Positions 54,901 through 63,715 of a stretch of DNA of 64,000 bases are shown here, in pieces (within the stretch, counting starts at the first letter, position 1; each line of letters begins with the position of its first letter). Origin of the DNA: Hyphomicrobiales bacterium (GTDB lineage Bacteria > Pseudomonadota > Alphaproteobacteria > Rhizobiales > Beijerinckiaceae). Below the pieces are notes generated by a model. That model had not been told where the DNA came from. It made no database searches and saw only the letters and a list, made by a program, of their open reading frames with translations. The translations under genes and the position numbers were made by a program. Location of the stretch: contig JAIXZO010000018.1 of NCBI GenBank assembly GCA_027489535.1, positions 369,345-433,344 of the forward strand, in the 5' to 3' direction.

Positions 54901-55143
54901 TTCCCCGTCGGCACTCGCTATCTCGATTTCGCGCTCGATCCCCACGGACGAAAGCTCAACGTCGAGGTCGACGGTCGTCGCTGGCATACGGACGCCTCCG
55001 GCAATCGGAAGGTCGGGGACATTCTGAGAGATCGAGAAATGCGCGCCCGCGGATGGAAGGTCCTCCGCTTCTGGGTGCACGAACTGGCAAACGACATGGA
55101 GGCGTGTGTTGACGGAATCGAACGTGAACTCGGCGAAGCCTGA
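51982..55143 (+). CDS. SF1 helicase with C-terminal DUF559-type nuclease domain
   Basis: 1053 aa, start TTG at 51982 or ATG at 52006. Order of parts: an N-terminal winged-HTH-like domain (1-65), a middle domain to about 360, a Walker A GPPGTGKSQ (about 383), coiled segment, Walker B DEASQCDIA (about 668), SF1 motifs VDKWQGAETDIVF (about 868) and RERRRLNVAVSRAR, then a DUF559/Vsr-like PD-(D/E)XK domain (about 950-1050; YLDFALDPHGRKLNVEVDG with D, E, then a conserved helix RDREMRARGWKVLRFW). This architecture is typical of UPF1-like helicase-nucleases in defence operons. It is the first gene of a five-gene operon; the next gene overlaps its 3' end. Confidence 0.9.
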   Translation: MFEVTLRQMLSMHPRGATDDQIIWRLRTGGLRIDASELLQGLTRLSERGEIVLDGRGRWKLAEFTKAARKTTAGDGSGPALSTSDGLRAAEAICRSAASADITDQTEAAEDGFPDWSSILAYYAATQRHDPRGQIEEFGDRHGKTWNLVRTTGRWWSGAELRVPSGAFSEDFRVALAARKTSSAALGWPVSVFHGKSGASFVPGLIVPVEWAFHGDEVVFSVDATLPALNPVWMREVRARSSWSETALQECLLPEGEELDLAAVGERMKHALATLGAAALRPGDLAGEVSTSGNGIRNAAGIFLPEDGSFTKGAAEDLETLRSWDREKRGRTALAALIAPAIDASRAPESTEAMIPLLAPNLLTPSQREAAETALAGPVTVIQGPPGTGKSQVILALLLSAVASGRTVLFAAKNHQAVDEVEKRLKEIVGDAPLLVRGRDAEGERDTSFLDALAEIAKGADWNPRNETDPGPARRALLAGAETESDLRRAAQRLQRLQVEACDLVEQLELFRKYPTESDAGEPRARAAWVRLLERFLSLFRSHATPTGALPQNPSLRQVARRLADVKAEIAARPPEGDAFAKGEELAKDLLETFPKLALRITLPDEGDRTFAAERLKEIEFEKVKSARRMKVEDAMLVLRHRPVWAISTLSVPSRVPLVPCLFDYVIFDEASQCDIASALPLLARARKAIVVGDPMQLRFVPSLGNAAEHALMDAAGLPRAGRASIAQSVNSLFDFADRRPASRRLFLADQFRSAPAIVDYLNQDFYGGKLIARREDDHFKPPSAYKPGLSWENVAGDVKFKDEGNVNKAEAARIAALVRSLAEDPGFTGSVGVISPFNSQVAEIRIAIDAAVSESACNRLKLRVATVDKWQGAETDIVFFSLVVSSGSPVSARTFLQRERRRLNVAVSRARAVCVVVGDLAFAKTCGIRHIEFLAHKATTPWSPPKLDLFDSEWERRLDTAMRARGLSPFPQFPVGTRYLDFALDPHGRKLNVEVDGRRWHTDASGNRKVGDILRDREMRARGWKVLRFWVHELANDMEACVDGIERELGEA

Positions 55144-56521
55144 CGCCCCGGCGGCAGCGCCGTCATCTTCGGGAAGTCGGCTTGTCATCCCCGCGATCAT
55201 CGCGCTCGGCCTCGCCGTCGTGGGGCTGACCGTCGTCCTCTTCATGAGCGTCGACGCGCATGTCCGATCGATGGATGCGCGCGAAACACAGCTTCGCAGG
55301 CGCGAGGTCGAGATCGAAGGCGTAGAGGCACGTAGGGAGACGCTGGTCAGGGAGATTCGAGACCTCGATGAGCGACGGACGAAGGCCCGCGTCGGGGCGG
55401 AAGACGCGGAGCGTGAGACGCAGCGACTAAAAGCTGAGCGAGACCGCATCGCGGGCGACCTCGAACGCTTTACTGCGCAGAAGAACGACACCGACAAGGA
55501 ACTGAGCGGTCTTCGGAGCCAGTTGAGTGGGATCCAGAGCCAACTCCAGCAAGTGAGAGCGGAGGAAGCGGCCGCACGGAACGCATTGGTCCAACTGAAG
55601 CGGGAGACGTCGGACGCTCAAGAACGTCGCAGTCAGGCAACGAACGAAGCTCGTGAGCAGGAGACGAGGCGCGACAAGCTCAAGACCGATACCGATGCGG
55701 CGCAAAGAACGGCCGATGCCGCACAGAAAGCCGCTGCGGATGCGCTGAGATCAAGGGATGCAGCCGTTCGTGAGTTCGAGAGCGCAGCGCAGGAACTGAG
55801 CCGGCGGCGAAATGAGGTCGAGAATCTCGGGCCCAAGATCACTGGACTGAGGGCCGAGGATGCCCAGCTTCAGCAAACGATCACTGCGCGCCGCAACGAA
55901 ACCAAAAACGTAGACGAGCAAGCACAGGCTCGCCGCGCGGATCTCGCTGAAATCGAGAAGCGCATCGACGGATTACGTCGACAGTTGCCGGGGGCGGAGA
56001 AGGCGGCCGATGAGGCACAGAAGGCGCGATCCGACCGAGACGCCATGGGCCGCGATTTGGAACGACTTCGCACCGAGCTCGCCGGATTGAACTCGGAATT
56101 TGCCCGACGGACGACCGAGACATCGGCTCTCAAGGATCAGGAAAGCTCCCTCAAGCAGATCATCTCGAGCTTGAACGCCACTGCAAAGCAGGCGGAGACT
56201 AATAAGAGCGATGCTGAACAGAAGGCAGCTGCCAGACAAGCCGACCTCGACGCTCTGCAAAAGCGGTTCGATGCCCTGCAGAAACGCTTCGATGTCGCAA
56301 ATGCAGAGTTCGAGCGTGTCGAAGGTCTTAGGAAAACGATCATTGCTGACGAGGCTGCAGCCAAGCAGGCTCGTGAAGCCAAGAACGCAACAGAGAAGAC
56401 GCTGTCGGACCTGAGGGCCGAGTTGACGGGGACGCAGCAACAGACCGCCGACGCGCGCGCAGTTCTGAAGTCCTTGCTGGACGAAGCAAGAAAACTTTCC
56501 AGCGCGACGCCGCGCGAGTGA
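55106..56521 (+). CDS. membrane-anchored coiled-coil protein
   Basis: 471 aa, start GTG at 55106 (overlapping the helicase by 38 nt; a GTG at 55124 is the alternative). One transmembrane helix at about 25-47 (LVIPAIIALGLAVVGLTVVL), then almost continuous coiled coil from 55 to the end (Glu/Arg/Ala/Gln-rich heptads). No enzymatic domain. Its topology matches the N-terminus of the next gene, so the two probably form a membrane-tethered filament or scaffold. Confidence 0.8.
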   Translation: MLTESNVNSAKPDAPAAAPSSSGSRLVIPAIIALGLAVVGLTVVLFMSVDAHVRSMDARETQLRRREVEIEGVEARRETLVREIRDLDERRTKARVGAEDAERETQRLKAERDRIAGDLERFTAQKNDTDKELSGLRSQLSGIQSQLQQVRAEEAAARNALVQLKRETSDAQERRSQATNEAREQETRRDKLKTDTDAAQRTADAAQKAAADALRSRDAAVREFESAAQELSRRRNEVENLGPKITGLRAEDAQLQQTITARRNETKNVDEQAQARRADLAEIEKRIDGLRRQLPGAEKAADEAQKARSDRDAMGRDLERLRTELAGLNSEFARRTTETSALKDQESSLKQIISSLNATAKQAETNKSDAEQKAAARQADLDALQKRFDALQKRFDVANAEFERVEGLRKTIIADEAAAKQAREAKNATEKTLSDLRAELTGTQQQTADARAVLKSLLDEARKLSSATPRE

Positions 56522-56536
56522 CCAGGACCGCACGCC

Positions 56537-58684
56537 ATGAACATTTTCGAACCGTCCTCGCTCGCGCTCGCCGTCTCCCTCGGCGTCATCGCCTTATCGT
56601 CCGTCATGGGCTTTTCAGCTGCCGGCTTCCGGTTGCGGCAGGCGAGGTTACCGGATGCCACGGCATATGAAGACATCCGTGAACGACGGATCGCGGAGGA
56701 AAAGCGGATCGCCGATCTGCGGGCCGAGGCACGGGCCGTTGAGCAGCAGATCAAAGAAAAGGACCGGCTCGTAGCCGAAGTCGCTTCCCTGCTCGAGAGA
56801 CGGGAAGCGATCACGATGGAACTCGCCAACCTCGATTCGGCGCGTGCAGAAATTGAGGATGTCAAACGTGAAGCCGCTGACGCGGCAGGCGAACTGGCGA
56901 CTGCGCTGCAGGAATGCAGAGATGCGGATGAGAAACTCGCAGAGATCGAAGACCAAATCGGGATCGGGCGCAGACAGCTCGAAACCCTTCCAGAACGCAT
57001 TGCGGCGCTCGAAGAGAGCGCGAAATCGCTTCAGGAGGAGAAGCGGACGCTAGAGACCGAGCTCCCTAAACTGCGTATCGAACGTGATTCAGCCATTCAG
57101 CGCATCGAAGAAGCCCGCGCAGTCCATGCGCGGAGAGCGTCGCTCGACCTCGAAATCGAGAACCTCGAAGATCAGATTGCGGGCCTCTCGGAGGAGCGCG
57201 AGACGCTCAGCGGTGAAGCTGCAGAACTCCGCGCAGCAAGAGACGAGCACGCACGTCTGCGCGAGGATGTCGGGCGTATCGAGGCGCGCCGCAATTCTCT
57301 GGAGGCGGAGGTGGCCGACCTCGACGAGCGCCGGGCGGCGTTCGGCAAGCTGAAGGCTGAGATGGATGAAATGCGTTCGTCGGTCTCCACCCTCCGCGAA
57401 CATCGCGCGGAACTGGAAGAGTCAATTGCACGCCTTGAGGCCCGCCGCGAAAGGTCGGCGGTCGAGACCGGGGAGAAGACGAAGGACACAGCACTCCTGC
57501 TCGGGGACATCCGGCAGTTCCCGGCCTGTCTTGCCGCACCCGCGCTTGCGTCGCGTGCGCAGAAGACTGAAACCGAAACGCTTGCGGCGGCAGCCAAGTA
57601 TCTCAAGGAATGCGGCCTCGAATACGACTACCGGACCGTTCAGGCTTTCCACACCTGCCTGAAGATCAACGATCATGCTCAGATTACGGTGCTCGCGGGC
57701 GTGTCGGGGACTGGAAAGAGCATGCTCCCCAGACGATACGCAGAAGCCATGGGGATCCATTTCCACCAGATCGCGGTCGAGCCCCGCTGGGACAGCCCTC
57801 AAGACCTGCTTGGTTTTTACAACTACATCGAACAGAAGTATCGGGCGACAGACCTCGCCCGCTTGCTCGTCCATATGGATCCTTATCATTCCGTTCCGGT
57901 CGAGGAAACGACCGACGATCGGCGGGACCACATGGCGCTGGTTCTCTTGGACGAGATGAACCTTGCGCGCGTCGAGTACTATTTCTCGGAGTTCTTGAGC
58001 CGGCTTGAGGTCCGGCCGCGTCTTGCCGACGCCGGCGATGAAATTCGTCGCAAGAACGCGATGATCCCCATCGACATCCGCGGCTACGACAAGACGCTGG
58101 CCTTGTTCCCTGGCCACAACGTCCTTTTCGCGGGCACGATGAACGACGACGAGAGCACTCAAGCGCTCTCCGACAAAGTCCTCGACCGCGGCAACGTCAT
58201 CCAGTTCGCCGCTCCGAAAAAATTCAACATTCAGGTCGGTGTCCGGGCGCCCTCGGTCCCGAACGAAGCGCTGAGCTTTTCGACGTGGGGAGGTTGGATC
58301 CGGAACTTCGATGGACTAGGGGCATCTCGGGAGACCGCGGACAAACTGGTCGTCAAACTTGCTTCCATCATGGACGACTGCGGCCGGCCGTTCGGGCACC
58401 GATTGAGAGACGCGATCCTGAGTTACGCGGCCAACTATCCTAAAGGCCCGAACGGCGCACGAGATATCCGCGACCCCCTCATTGATCAAATAGAGCTTCG
58501 GATCCTGCCGAAGCTTCGTGGCCTCGAGATCGACGGACATGCCTCCCCTATCGCCGATTTGGTCGAGTTGGTTCGTGAACTCGGCGACGCACAGTTGGCT
58601 GATCGTCTCGACGCCACTGTGGAGCGTCAGAAGAGTGCGAACGGCCTCTTCGTCTGGCGCGGCTTGACGCGGTCCCCGGGATGA
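56537..58684 (+). CDS. McrB-like AAA+ ATPase/GTPase with N-terminal TM and coiled coil
   Basis: 715 aa. A transmembrane helix at about 5-30 (ALAVSLGVIALSSVMGFSAA), a long coiled coil at about 40-310, then a McrB-type AAA+ domain: Walker A GVSGTGKSMLPRRYA (about 385), Walker B ALVLLDEMNLARVEYY (about 470), sensor GTMNDDESTQALSDKVLDRG, the counterpart of the McrB NTADRS box. Unlike McrB it has no obvious DNA-binding start domain; the coiled coil replaces it. The ATGA overlap with the next gene shows coupling with its McrC-like partner. Coiled-coil McrB relatives with helicase partners recall the CoCoNuT group of type IV systems. Confidence 0.85.
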   Translation: MNIFEPSSLALAVSLGVIALSSVMGFSAAGFRLRQARLPDATAYEDIRERRIAEEKRIADLRAEARAVEQQIKEKDRLVAEVASLLERREAITMELANLDSARAEIEDVKREAADAAGELATALQECRDADEKLAEIEDQIGIGRRQLETLPERIAALEESAKSLQEEKRTLETELPKLRIERDSAIQRIEEARAVHARRASLDLEIENLEDQIAGLSEERETLSGEAAELRAARDEHARLREDVGRIEARRNSLEAEVADLDERRAAFGKLKAEMDEMRSSVSTLREHRAELEESIARLEARRERSAVETGEKTKDTALLLGDIRQFPACLAAPALASRAQKTETETLAAAAKYLKECGLEYDYRTVQAFHTCLKINDHAQITVLAGVSGTGKSMLPRRYAEAMGIHFHQIAVEPRWDSPQDLLGFYNYIEQKYRATDLARLLVHMDPYHSVPVEETTDDRRDHMALVLLDEMNLARVEYYFSEFLSRLEVRPRLADAGDEIRRKNAMIPIDIRGYDKTLALFPGHNVLFAGTMNDDESTQALSDKVLDRGNVIQFAAPKKFNIQVGVRAPSVPNEALSFSTWGGWIRNFDGLGASRETADKLVVKLASIMDDCGRPFGHRLRDAILSYAANYPKGPNGARDIRDPLIDQIELRILPKLRGLEIDGHASPIADLVELVRELGDAQLADRLDATVERQKSANGLFVWRGLTRSPG

Positions 58685-60261
58685 GCGCTCCGACGCAACT
58701 CTGGAGCCGTACTTGGGCGCTGGCCGACAGGACCAGTGTCCATCGCCGTACGCTGAGCAGCGGCAAAGTCACCATAGGGGCCGAGCACCGCGCGCCACTT
58801 TGGATCTATGAAACTTCGGGTAAATCGATCCTCATCAACGGCACCGAAAAAGGCGGCGAGAAGGTCCGCGGCTTCGACCATTCCAATACGCCGCGTACAC
58901 TCGTGCATGTGCCGTTGCCGCTGAAACGCCGCCCGGGCACCTCGGTCAAAGTCGGGAACCTCGAACTCATTCTCGATTGGCCTTCGTTTCCCGAACGCCC
59001 ACCCGCTAAACACCAGCCGCAGAACGAGGACGAAAAAAGGAGTCACGACCTATTCTTAAGGGCGTATTCGGTTTGGGACCGACTGCGCGACGTGGACTCC
59101 GCGTTGGCCGATCCGGCCTGTCTCTGGGAAGAGCTCCGGCGCCGATGGACCGCTAACGACAAGTCCGAGCCGCAGATGGACATCATCGTCGAGCACGCCA
59201 AGAAGCTAAAACGAACGATCGAGGAGTTGGATCGGGCGCCGCGGCGAATACTCCGCCGCACTCACCGACAAGTCCCCCTCTCGCGTGTACAGGAGCTCGA
59301 CCGACGTTCCATGACCTGGCTCGTCCGTCAGCCGGGAACGTCGCTGGCAGAACGAGCGGGTGATCGTCAGAGCATCCTCGCGGTGGCCCGCGAAGACAAT
59401 TTCGACACACTCGAGAACAGAGTGCTGCGAGCGTATGGAGAACGCGCAGCTTTCATCGCCGCCGATTATTTGGCCAGAAACCGGTCAAAAGCAAAAAGCC
59501 GCCGCGCGTTGCTGGTCGACGAATACGGGCGGCGTTGCAAGCGTCTTGCCCGCGACCTTGCGGAACGCGGTGTCCGGTTGGCAGAACCGGGTGTCCTGCC
59601 GAACTTTGTTTTGCAGCAGAATCCTCGATACAACCAAATCTGGGACGCTTGGGGTGAGCTCCTCAAACGCGAGCGGCTCAACGACGACCTGTGGCGTTGG
59701 CAGGGACGCTCTTGGGAAGAGTTCTGCGCCCTCGCCGTGATGGTGGCACTAGTCGGTATCCCCGGCGCAAAACTTGTCGCGTCCGCTCCTTTGACCTTCC
59801 GCGACGAACAGACACAGGGTCGGTGGCTCGAACATGACAACCCGCTCGGGGCCTTTTACCTCCAAAAACAGGGGCTTGTCGTCGAAGTGCGTTTCGACAT
59901 GGAGCGCCCCGGTACCGTCCGGGCGGATTTCGGCGCACCAATCTGGATCACGGTGGGCAAGGCGGGAGACGGTGCCGAGTTCCTCTCAAGCGTTGCCGTC
60001 TGGCCCGTCTGGGACCATCGAGGCGGACTGGTGCCGGGCGAAGCAACCGAACTGCGGTCCATCCTTCTCCCCTACGAAAAGAAGACCGGTATTACAGCGG
60101 CGCTTGTCCTTCGCCCCGCTTCCCATGGCGGGGCCCAGCTTGAAGAAGACGGGTCCATACTGGCTCTCTGCCTAGGAACCCAAGGTCCCCCGCTTCATAC
60201 CGCCATTGATCGTCTTTCGACCTTCTTCTCGTCCCGTATCATCGGGGACCCGAACCCATGA
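58681..60261 (+). CDS. DUF2357/McrC-like protein
   Basis: 526 aa, start overlapping the McrB-like stop (ATGA). An N-terminal beta-rich domain (1-110), a helical middle with VEHAKKLKRTIEELDRAPRRILRR and a Arg-rich part, then a domain with NDDLWRWQGRSWEEFCALAV and VVEVRFDMERPG, matching DUF2357 proteins that act as the nuclease partner of McrB-like ATPases. The expected PD-(D/E)XK triad is not evident: the usual DAKYK-type strand is replaced by WPVWDHRGG, so cleavage may come from the helicase's nuclease domain instead. Identification rests on fold pattern and gene order. Confidence 0.7.
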   Translation: MSAPTQLWSRTWALADRTSVHRRTLSSGKVTIGAEHRAPLWIYETSGKSILINGTEKGGEKVRGFDHSNTPRTLVHVPLPLKRRPGTSVKVGNLELILDWPSFPERPPAKHQPQNEDEKRSHDLFLRAYSVWDRLRDVDSALADPACLWEELRRRWTANDKSEPQMDIIVEHAKKLKRTIEELDRAPRRILRRTHRQVPLSRVQELDRRSMTWLVRQPGTSLAERAGDRQSILAVAREDNFDTLENRVLRAYGERAAFIAADYLARNRSKAKSRRALLVDEYGRRCKRLARDLAERGVRLAEPGVLPNFVLQQNPRYNQIWDAWGELLKRERLNDDLWRWQGRSWEEFCALAVMVALVGIPGAKLVASAPLTFRDEQTQGRWLEHDNPLGAFYLQKQGLVVEVRFDMERPGTVRADFGAPIWITVGKAGDGAEFLSSVAVWPVWDHRGGLVPGEATELRSILLPYEKKTGITAALVLRPASHGGAQLEEDGSILALCLGTQGPPLHTAIDRLSTFFSSRIIGDPNP

Positions 60262-62702
60262 AACTGATGGGATTGGACGTGACCGGCTGGCACGACGTCG
60301 CTGCGCGCGACTGGGACATTGATGCGCCGGACGATCGTCTGCCGACGTTCAAGACGATCGACGGAGGGGCCGGCTCGGTGTCAGTCCGAGACGGTACCCA
60401 ACGTTGGCTCGGCGGTCCGCAAGCAGCATTAGCGCCTCACGGTCTCGGACAAGGCTGGGGCGACCTCGGCGGCAATGATCGCCGTATCCAGATCGCAGAT
60501 TGTTATGCCGCTCTGGTCGGCGGGCGCGAGTGTGTACGGGAAGCCTACGCTGCAGGGATCGAGAGCTTGACCCGGCACGCTGACGAAGCTGTTTTGAATG
60601 TCGCGGACACCCCGGATTACGACGAAGCCGCCAGGTCGCGCATCATTACGGCGTCACGCGGCAAGCTCAGGCGGATCCGATTACTCTGGCGGCCCGTCGC
60701 GCTGTGTTTGGAGGCATTGCGAACGGGGCTGATCGGGGGCGAAGACGTCGGCAGCTGGTTCGGATTTCTGATCCACTCGGGCGACGGTTTCGAATTTCAG
60801 CGCCTCCGTCTTCGAGAAGACAGCGACCACCTTGGACATTATGCACCGGAACGCGAACAATATGGAGTTACGTTCCGGACACCCCTTGGCCTTGCCTCGC
60901 TGACCAGTCGCCTGAACGACGAGATCATTCGGGCCAATCCGGTTCTCAAAGAGAAAAGCTTCGGTAAAATTGAGCTTGCGCCGAGAATCCTCGGCGGCCG
61001 GATCGCGGCGGGCACCCGCAGCGTCGTCCGCCATGACAACAGAAGTTGGATCGAGATCCGCGCACCGGAATGTCCTGCGCTTCCCGAGGGCGATGAACTG
61101 CGGATCCTCCTTTCGGAGGCGTTGGTGAAGCGCGGTTCGATTTCGAAGCTTTTCTTTGCATCGCCTATTGCGCCGGACCTCGCCGAAAAAATCGTAGCAT
61201 CCCTTCTCCCGGTTCAACCCGAGTGCATCCGAATGCATTGGGAAAGCCTGGCTGCCGGGGCGCTTCAAGCCGGGCGGATCATCGAGAAAGGCCTCCCTCA
61301 CTACTTCGACCGATTGACGCCGATTTCACTGGCGGTCTTCCAAGGAGATGAGCCGATCTTCACGGATTTGCTGAAGGGCAACGCCACGCTGCCCGCCAAC
61401 AAGGAGTATGTTTCGCCTCCCTATCGCGACCTCGAATGGCCCCGAGGAAAGAAGGAAGTCGAATTCAACGTTCTTAAGGCAGACACGGAGGTGAGACGTT
61501 GGGTCGTTTCCGTCGAAACCCCGCCGGCAACCGAAATGCCCGTCGAACTCATCTTCAGGCAAACGCCGGGACAGAGCTGGGCCAAGCTGCATTTGGCCTC
61601 AGAGGAATGGGACGTTCTCCAGCGAAGCCCAGTCGCGCTCGATTGGGAGGCTCTTCATCCCTCAGACGAATCCAAGGACGACGTTTTGAAGCGGCTTCGA
61701 AAGCCGCCCCCGACAATTCCGATGCGGATCGTAGAGCCACCAACGCTCGAGTTCTGGACGGGCAATCGGAGATATGCCGGACTGAGGCAAGTCATGGGGG
61801 CGCAACGTTTCGACCTCGCGGCGTTTGCCAAGCTGCTTCCTCGTTCGATGCGCATGAGACCCGAGGAGGAACGCCCGGCAGTCCGCATGTGGACGATTGG
61901 AACCGATGGCGCTTTTCCAGACGGATTGTCCGAAACGGATATCTCGTCCTTCGACCGGATAGCTCGCTCGCTCGAAGCCGCGCTGGCGTCCGCCATTCGC
62001 GCACGGCGACCGCGTCCGAACAACGATGAACTCAAAGCTTTGACCTGGATGTTCGTCCGCTGTCCCGACGGAGTGCAGACAGCCATCGTAGAGGCGCTCG
62101 AAGCGGATCTGAAGGGACACGGGCACCCGCTGTTGGCACCACCTCGCGCAAGGACCGTTCTTCTCCAAGGTGCAGGAAGAGCCGTCACCGGCGTGGATCG
62201 GATCCGGCGCGTCCTGCGAGTGCTGACTGCGGTCGAGCCATTCGGGACTCGCAAAGCGAACAACAACACGTTCAGTTCGCTCGCAATGCTTCTGGCGCGG
62301 AGGCCCGAGGCACCGATGGCTCTGGACCCGGTGTCGGTGGGAAAAATCGCTGCCGTCGTAAGCGCAGAACTGTCGGGTTTGGCTCAAAACAGAGGAACGA
62401 AGGGTTTCCAAAACCGGTTCAAAAACGCGTTGTCGGCGCTTGCCGGCCTGTTCAGGTACCGCGAAGTGGAGCCCTATGCACTTCTGAGAGGGACGGATCA
62501 AGCCGCGACGAAGCTGTGGGATGACTTGACCCTGATCCGGGAAACACTCATCGCGCGTGCTGCAAACATTTCGCAATCCGAGACAAAGATCGACCTTGTC
62601 GGCGAATTGATCAGGCACCTTGAAGGGCGCGGCGATCCCAACGTGCTCATCCGCATCGAGTACTCTGAAGAATCGCTGGAGGAGGACGAAGAGGGCGAAT
62701 GA
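60258..62702 (+). CDS. large protein of unknown function, last gene of the McrB-like operon
   Basis: 814 aa, overlapping the DUF2357 gene by 4 bp. N-terminus MKLMGLDVTGWHDVAARDWDI with a following GGAGSVSVRDGTQRWLGG, which only loosely resembles an actin/Hsp70 ATPase start. The remainder is alpha/beta without visible motifs; the C-terminus is acidic (EESLEEDEEGE). It ends 7 bp before palindrome 5. Perhaps the sensor or target-binding component of the system; I do not recognise a family. Confidence 0.75.
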   Translation: MKLMGLDVTGWHDVAARDWDIDAPDDRLPTFKTIDGGAGSVSVRDGTQRWLGGPQAALAPHGLGQGWGDLGGNDRRIQIADCYAALVGGRECVREAYAAGIESLTRHADEAVLNVADTPDYDEAARSRIITASRGKLRRIRLLWRPVALCLEALRTGLIGGEDVGSWFGFLIHSGDGFEFQRLRLREDSDHLGHYAPEREQYGVTFRTPLGLASLTSRLNDEIIRANPVLKEKSFGKIELAPRILGGRIAAGTRSVVRHDNRSWIEIRAPECPALPEGDELRILLSEALVKRGSISKLFFASPIAPDLAEKIVASLLPVQPECIRMHWESLAAGALQAGRIIEKGLPHYFDRLTPISLAVFQGDEPIFTDLLKGNATLPANKEYVSPPYRDLEWPRGKKEVEFNVLKADTEVRRWVVSVETPPATEMPVELIFRQTPGQSWAKLHLASEEWDVLQRSPVALDWEALHPSDESKDDVLKRLRKPPPTIPMRIVEPPTLEFWTGNRRYAGLRQVMGAQRFDLAAFAKLLPRSMRMRPEEERPAVRMWTIGTDGAFPDGLSETDISSFDRIARSLEAALASAIRARRPRPNNDELKALTWMFVRCPDGVQTAIVEALEADLKGHGHPLLAPPRARTVLLQGAGRAVTGVDRIRRVLRVLTAVEPFGTRKANNNTFSSLAMLLARRPEAPMALDPVSVGKIAAVVSAELSGLAQNRGTKGFQNRFKNALSALAGLFRYREVEPYALLRGTDQAATKLWDDLTLIRETLIARAANISQSETKIDLVGELIRHLEGRGDPNVLIRIEYSEESLEEDEEGE

Positions 62703-62709
62703 TGCTCGC

Positions 62710-62725
62710 GTGCAATTGATTGCAC
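62710..62725. repeat. boundary palindrome, copy 5
   Basis: Perfect arms: GTGCAAT-TG-ATTGCAC, 7 bp after the stop of the last operon gene. With copy 4 it encloses exactly the five-gene operon. Confidence 0.75.
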
Positions 62726-62884
62726 TCCGGGTCGCCCCATTGACGCTACGGTTCGCTCACGTGCGAACTCCGGATCGTACGGTTCACCCGCCGCCTGCTT
62801 CCCACATGCTTCCCGAGCCCTTTCAGGCCCGTTCCGCTCGCCGCCTAAGTCATTGACTATGTTGGCGCGCCGGACAGGATGAAA

Positions 62885-63274
62885 CTACAAACTCGCATGT
62901 TGTTGTAATTGCTCTGTGATCTTTCTTGGCTCTGCAATGTGCAGTGCTGCGCTTTGCTCCTCGTCAGCATTAAATTTGAGAAGTGCCCATTGGGCGGGCT
63001 GGATAAACCGCGGCGGGCGGCGGATGATCCATCCGTCATCGTCATCGATCGCGACGAAGTCACCCGTTGCGACACACAGCGCGGAAAGCGTGCAAATGAG
63101 GGCCGCGCGGTCGTCGTGATTCACGACGCTGGTGAAGTCTTGCGCCAACCGGCGGCCCGGCAGGCAGTGTTCGACCAGTGAGCGCAGAATACCCTCAGTC
63201 GCAAGATGCCGGAAGAAGGTATCGGATCTATCGCCTCTGCGCGCAGCAAGGCGCGCCGGGCCCTTAATCATCAT
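62885..63274 (-). CDS. hypothetical protein
   Basis: 129 aa starting MMIKGPARLAARRGDRSDTF, with acidic DFVAIDDDDGWIIRRPPR in the second half and no recognised domain. Codon use looks coding, but the RBS is weak. It could be the last cargo gene of the island or a chromosomal gene. Confidence 0.45.
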   Translation of the reverse strand: MMIKGPARLAARRGDRSDTFFRHLATEGILRSLVEHCLPGRRLAQDFTSVVNHDDRAALICTLSALCVATGDFVAIDDDDGWIIRRPPRFIQPAQWALLKFNADEEQSAALHIAEPRKITEQLQQHASL

Positions 63275-63715
63275 ACCTAGAAACGAACTGGGGATCCATC
63301 GTCCTACCGCTATTAGCTGATCGCGGGAGCAGCTTAGTGCGAAAACGGCCCAGTACCGAGTTTCATACCCGGCCGTGCGCGCAAACGCACGGCCAGCTCA
63401 TTTCCTATGAAAAGTGCAACGGGTGCTGTAAAGCCACAATCACACGCTTATCGCGGGCAGCTAACCTACCACTTACCTTTGGTCCGGCAGCGATTAGAGC
63501 GTCGGCGGATCTGCTCCGCTCCCATTCTTTGAACCGCCTGCGGCTGGAGTTTCCGGCCTATTTTCACGCCGGCGGGCTGGCTGCGCCGCCGGAGTTCTGC
63601 AACGAAATCCGCGGCTTCTTGCCGATCGCCCCGTGCGGGCGGACCTTCGTCTAGTATCTGAGCCGATCCTCCATCATTTCCCGTGCACAACGAACGTAAG
63701 CAGCCCCGCGCGATC
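63275..63715. other. gene-poor stretch with a hairpin
   Basis: No gene I can support with confidence; a plus-strand reading of 105 aa at 63337-63654 has no features and is doubtful. A perfect 9-bp stem GGCCGTGCG-6nt-CGCACGGCC lies at 63371-63394. The junction between the island and the chromosome must be in 62726-63715, but no copy of the tRNA-Arg core is visible here. Confidence 0.4.

Noticed and set aside
57421..57434. Additional copy of the palindrome (CAATTGCAC inside the McrB-like gene)
   Set aside because: Only one arm is present, within coding sequence; chance match.
60258..60560. Actin/Hsp70-type ATPase domain in the 814-aa protein
   Set aside because: Only a loose resemblance at the N-terminus; no phosphate-binding loops in the expected order, so I leave the function open.
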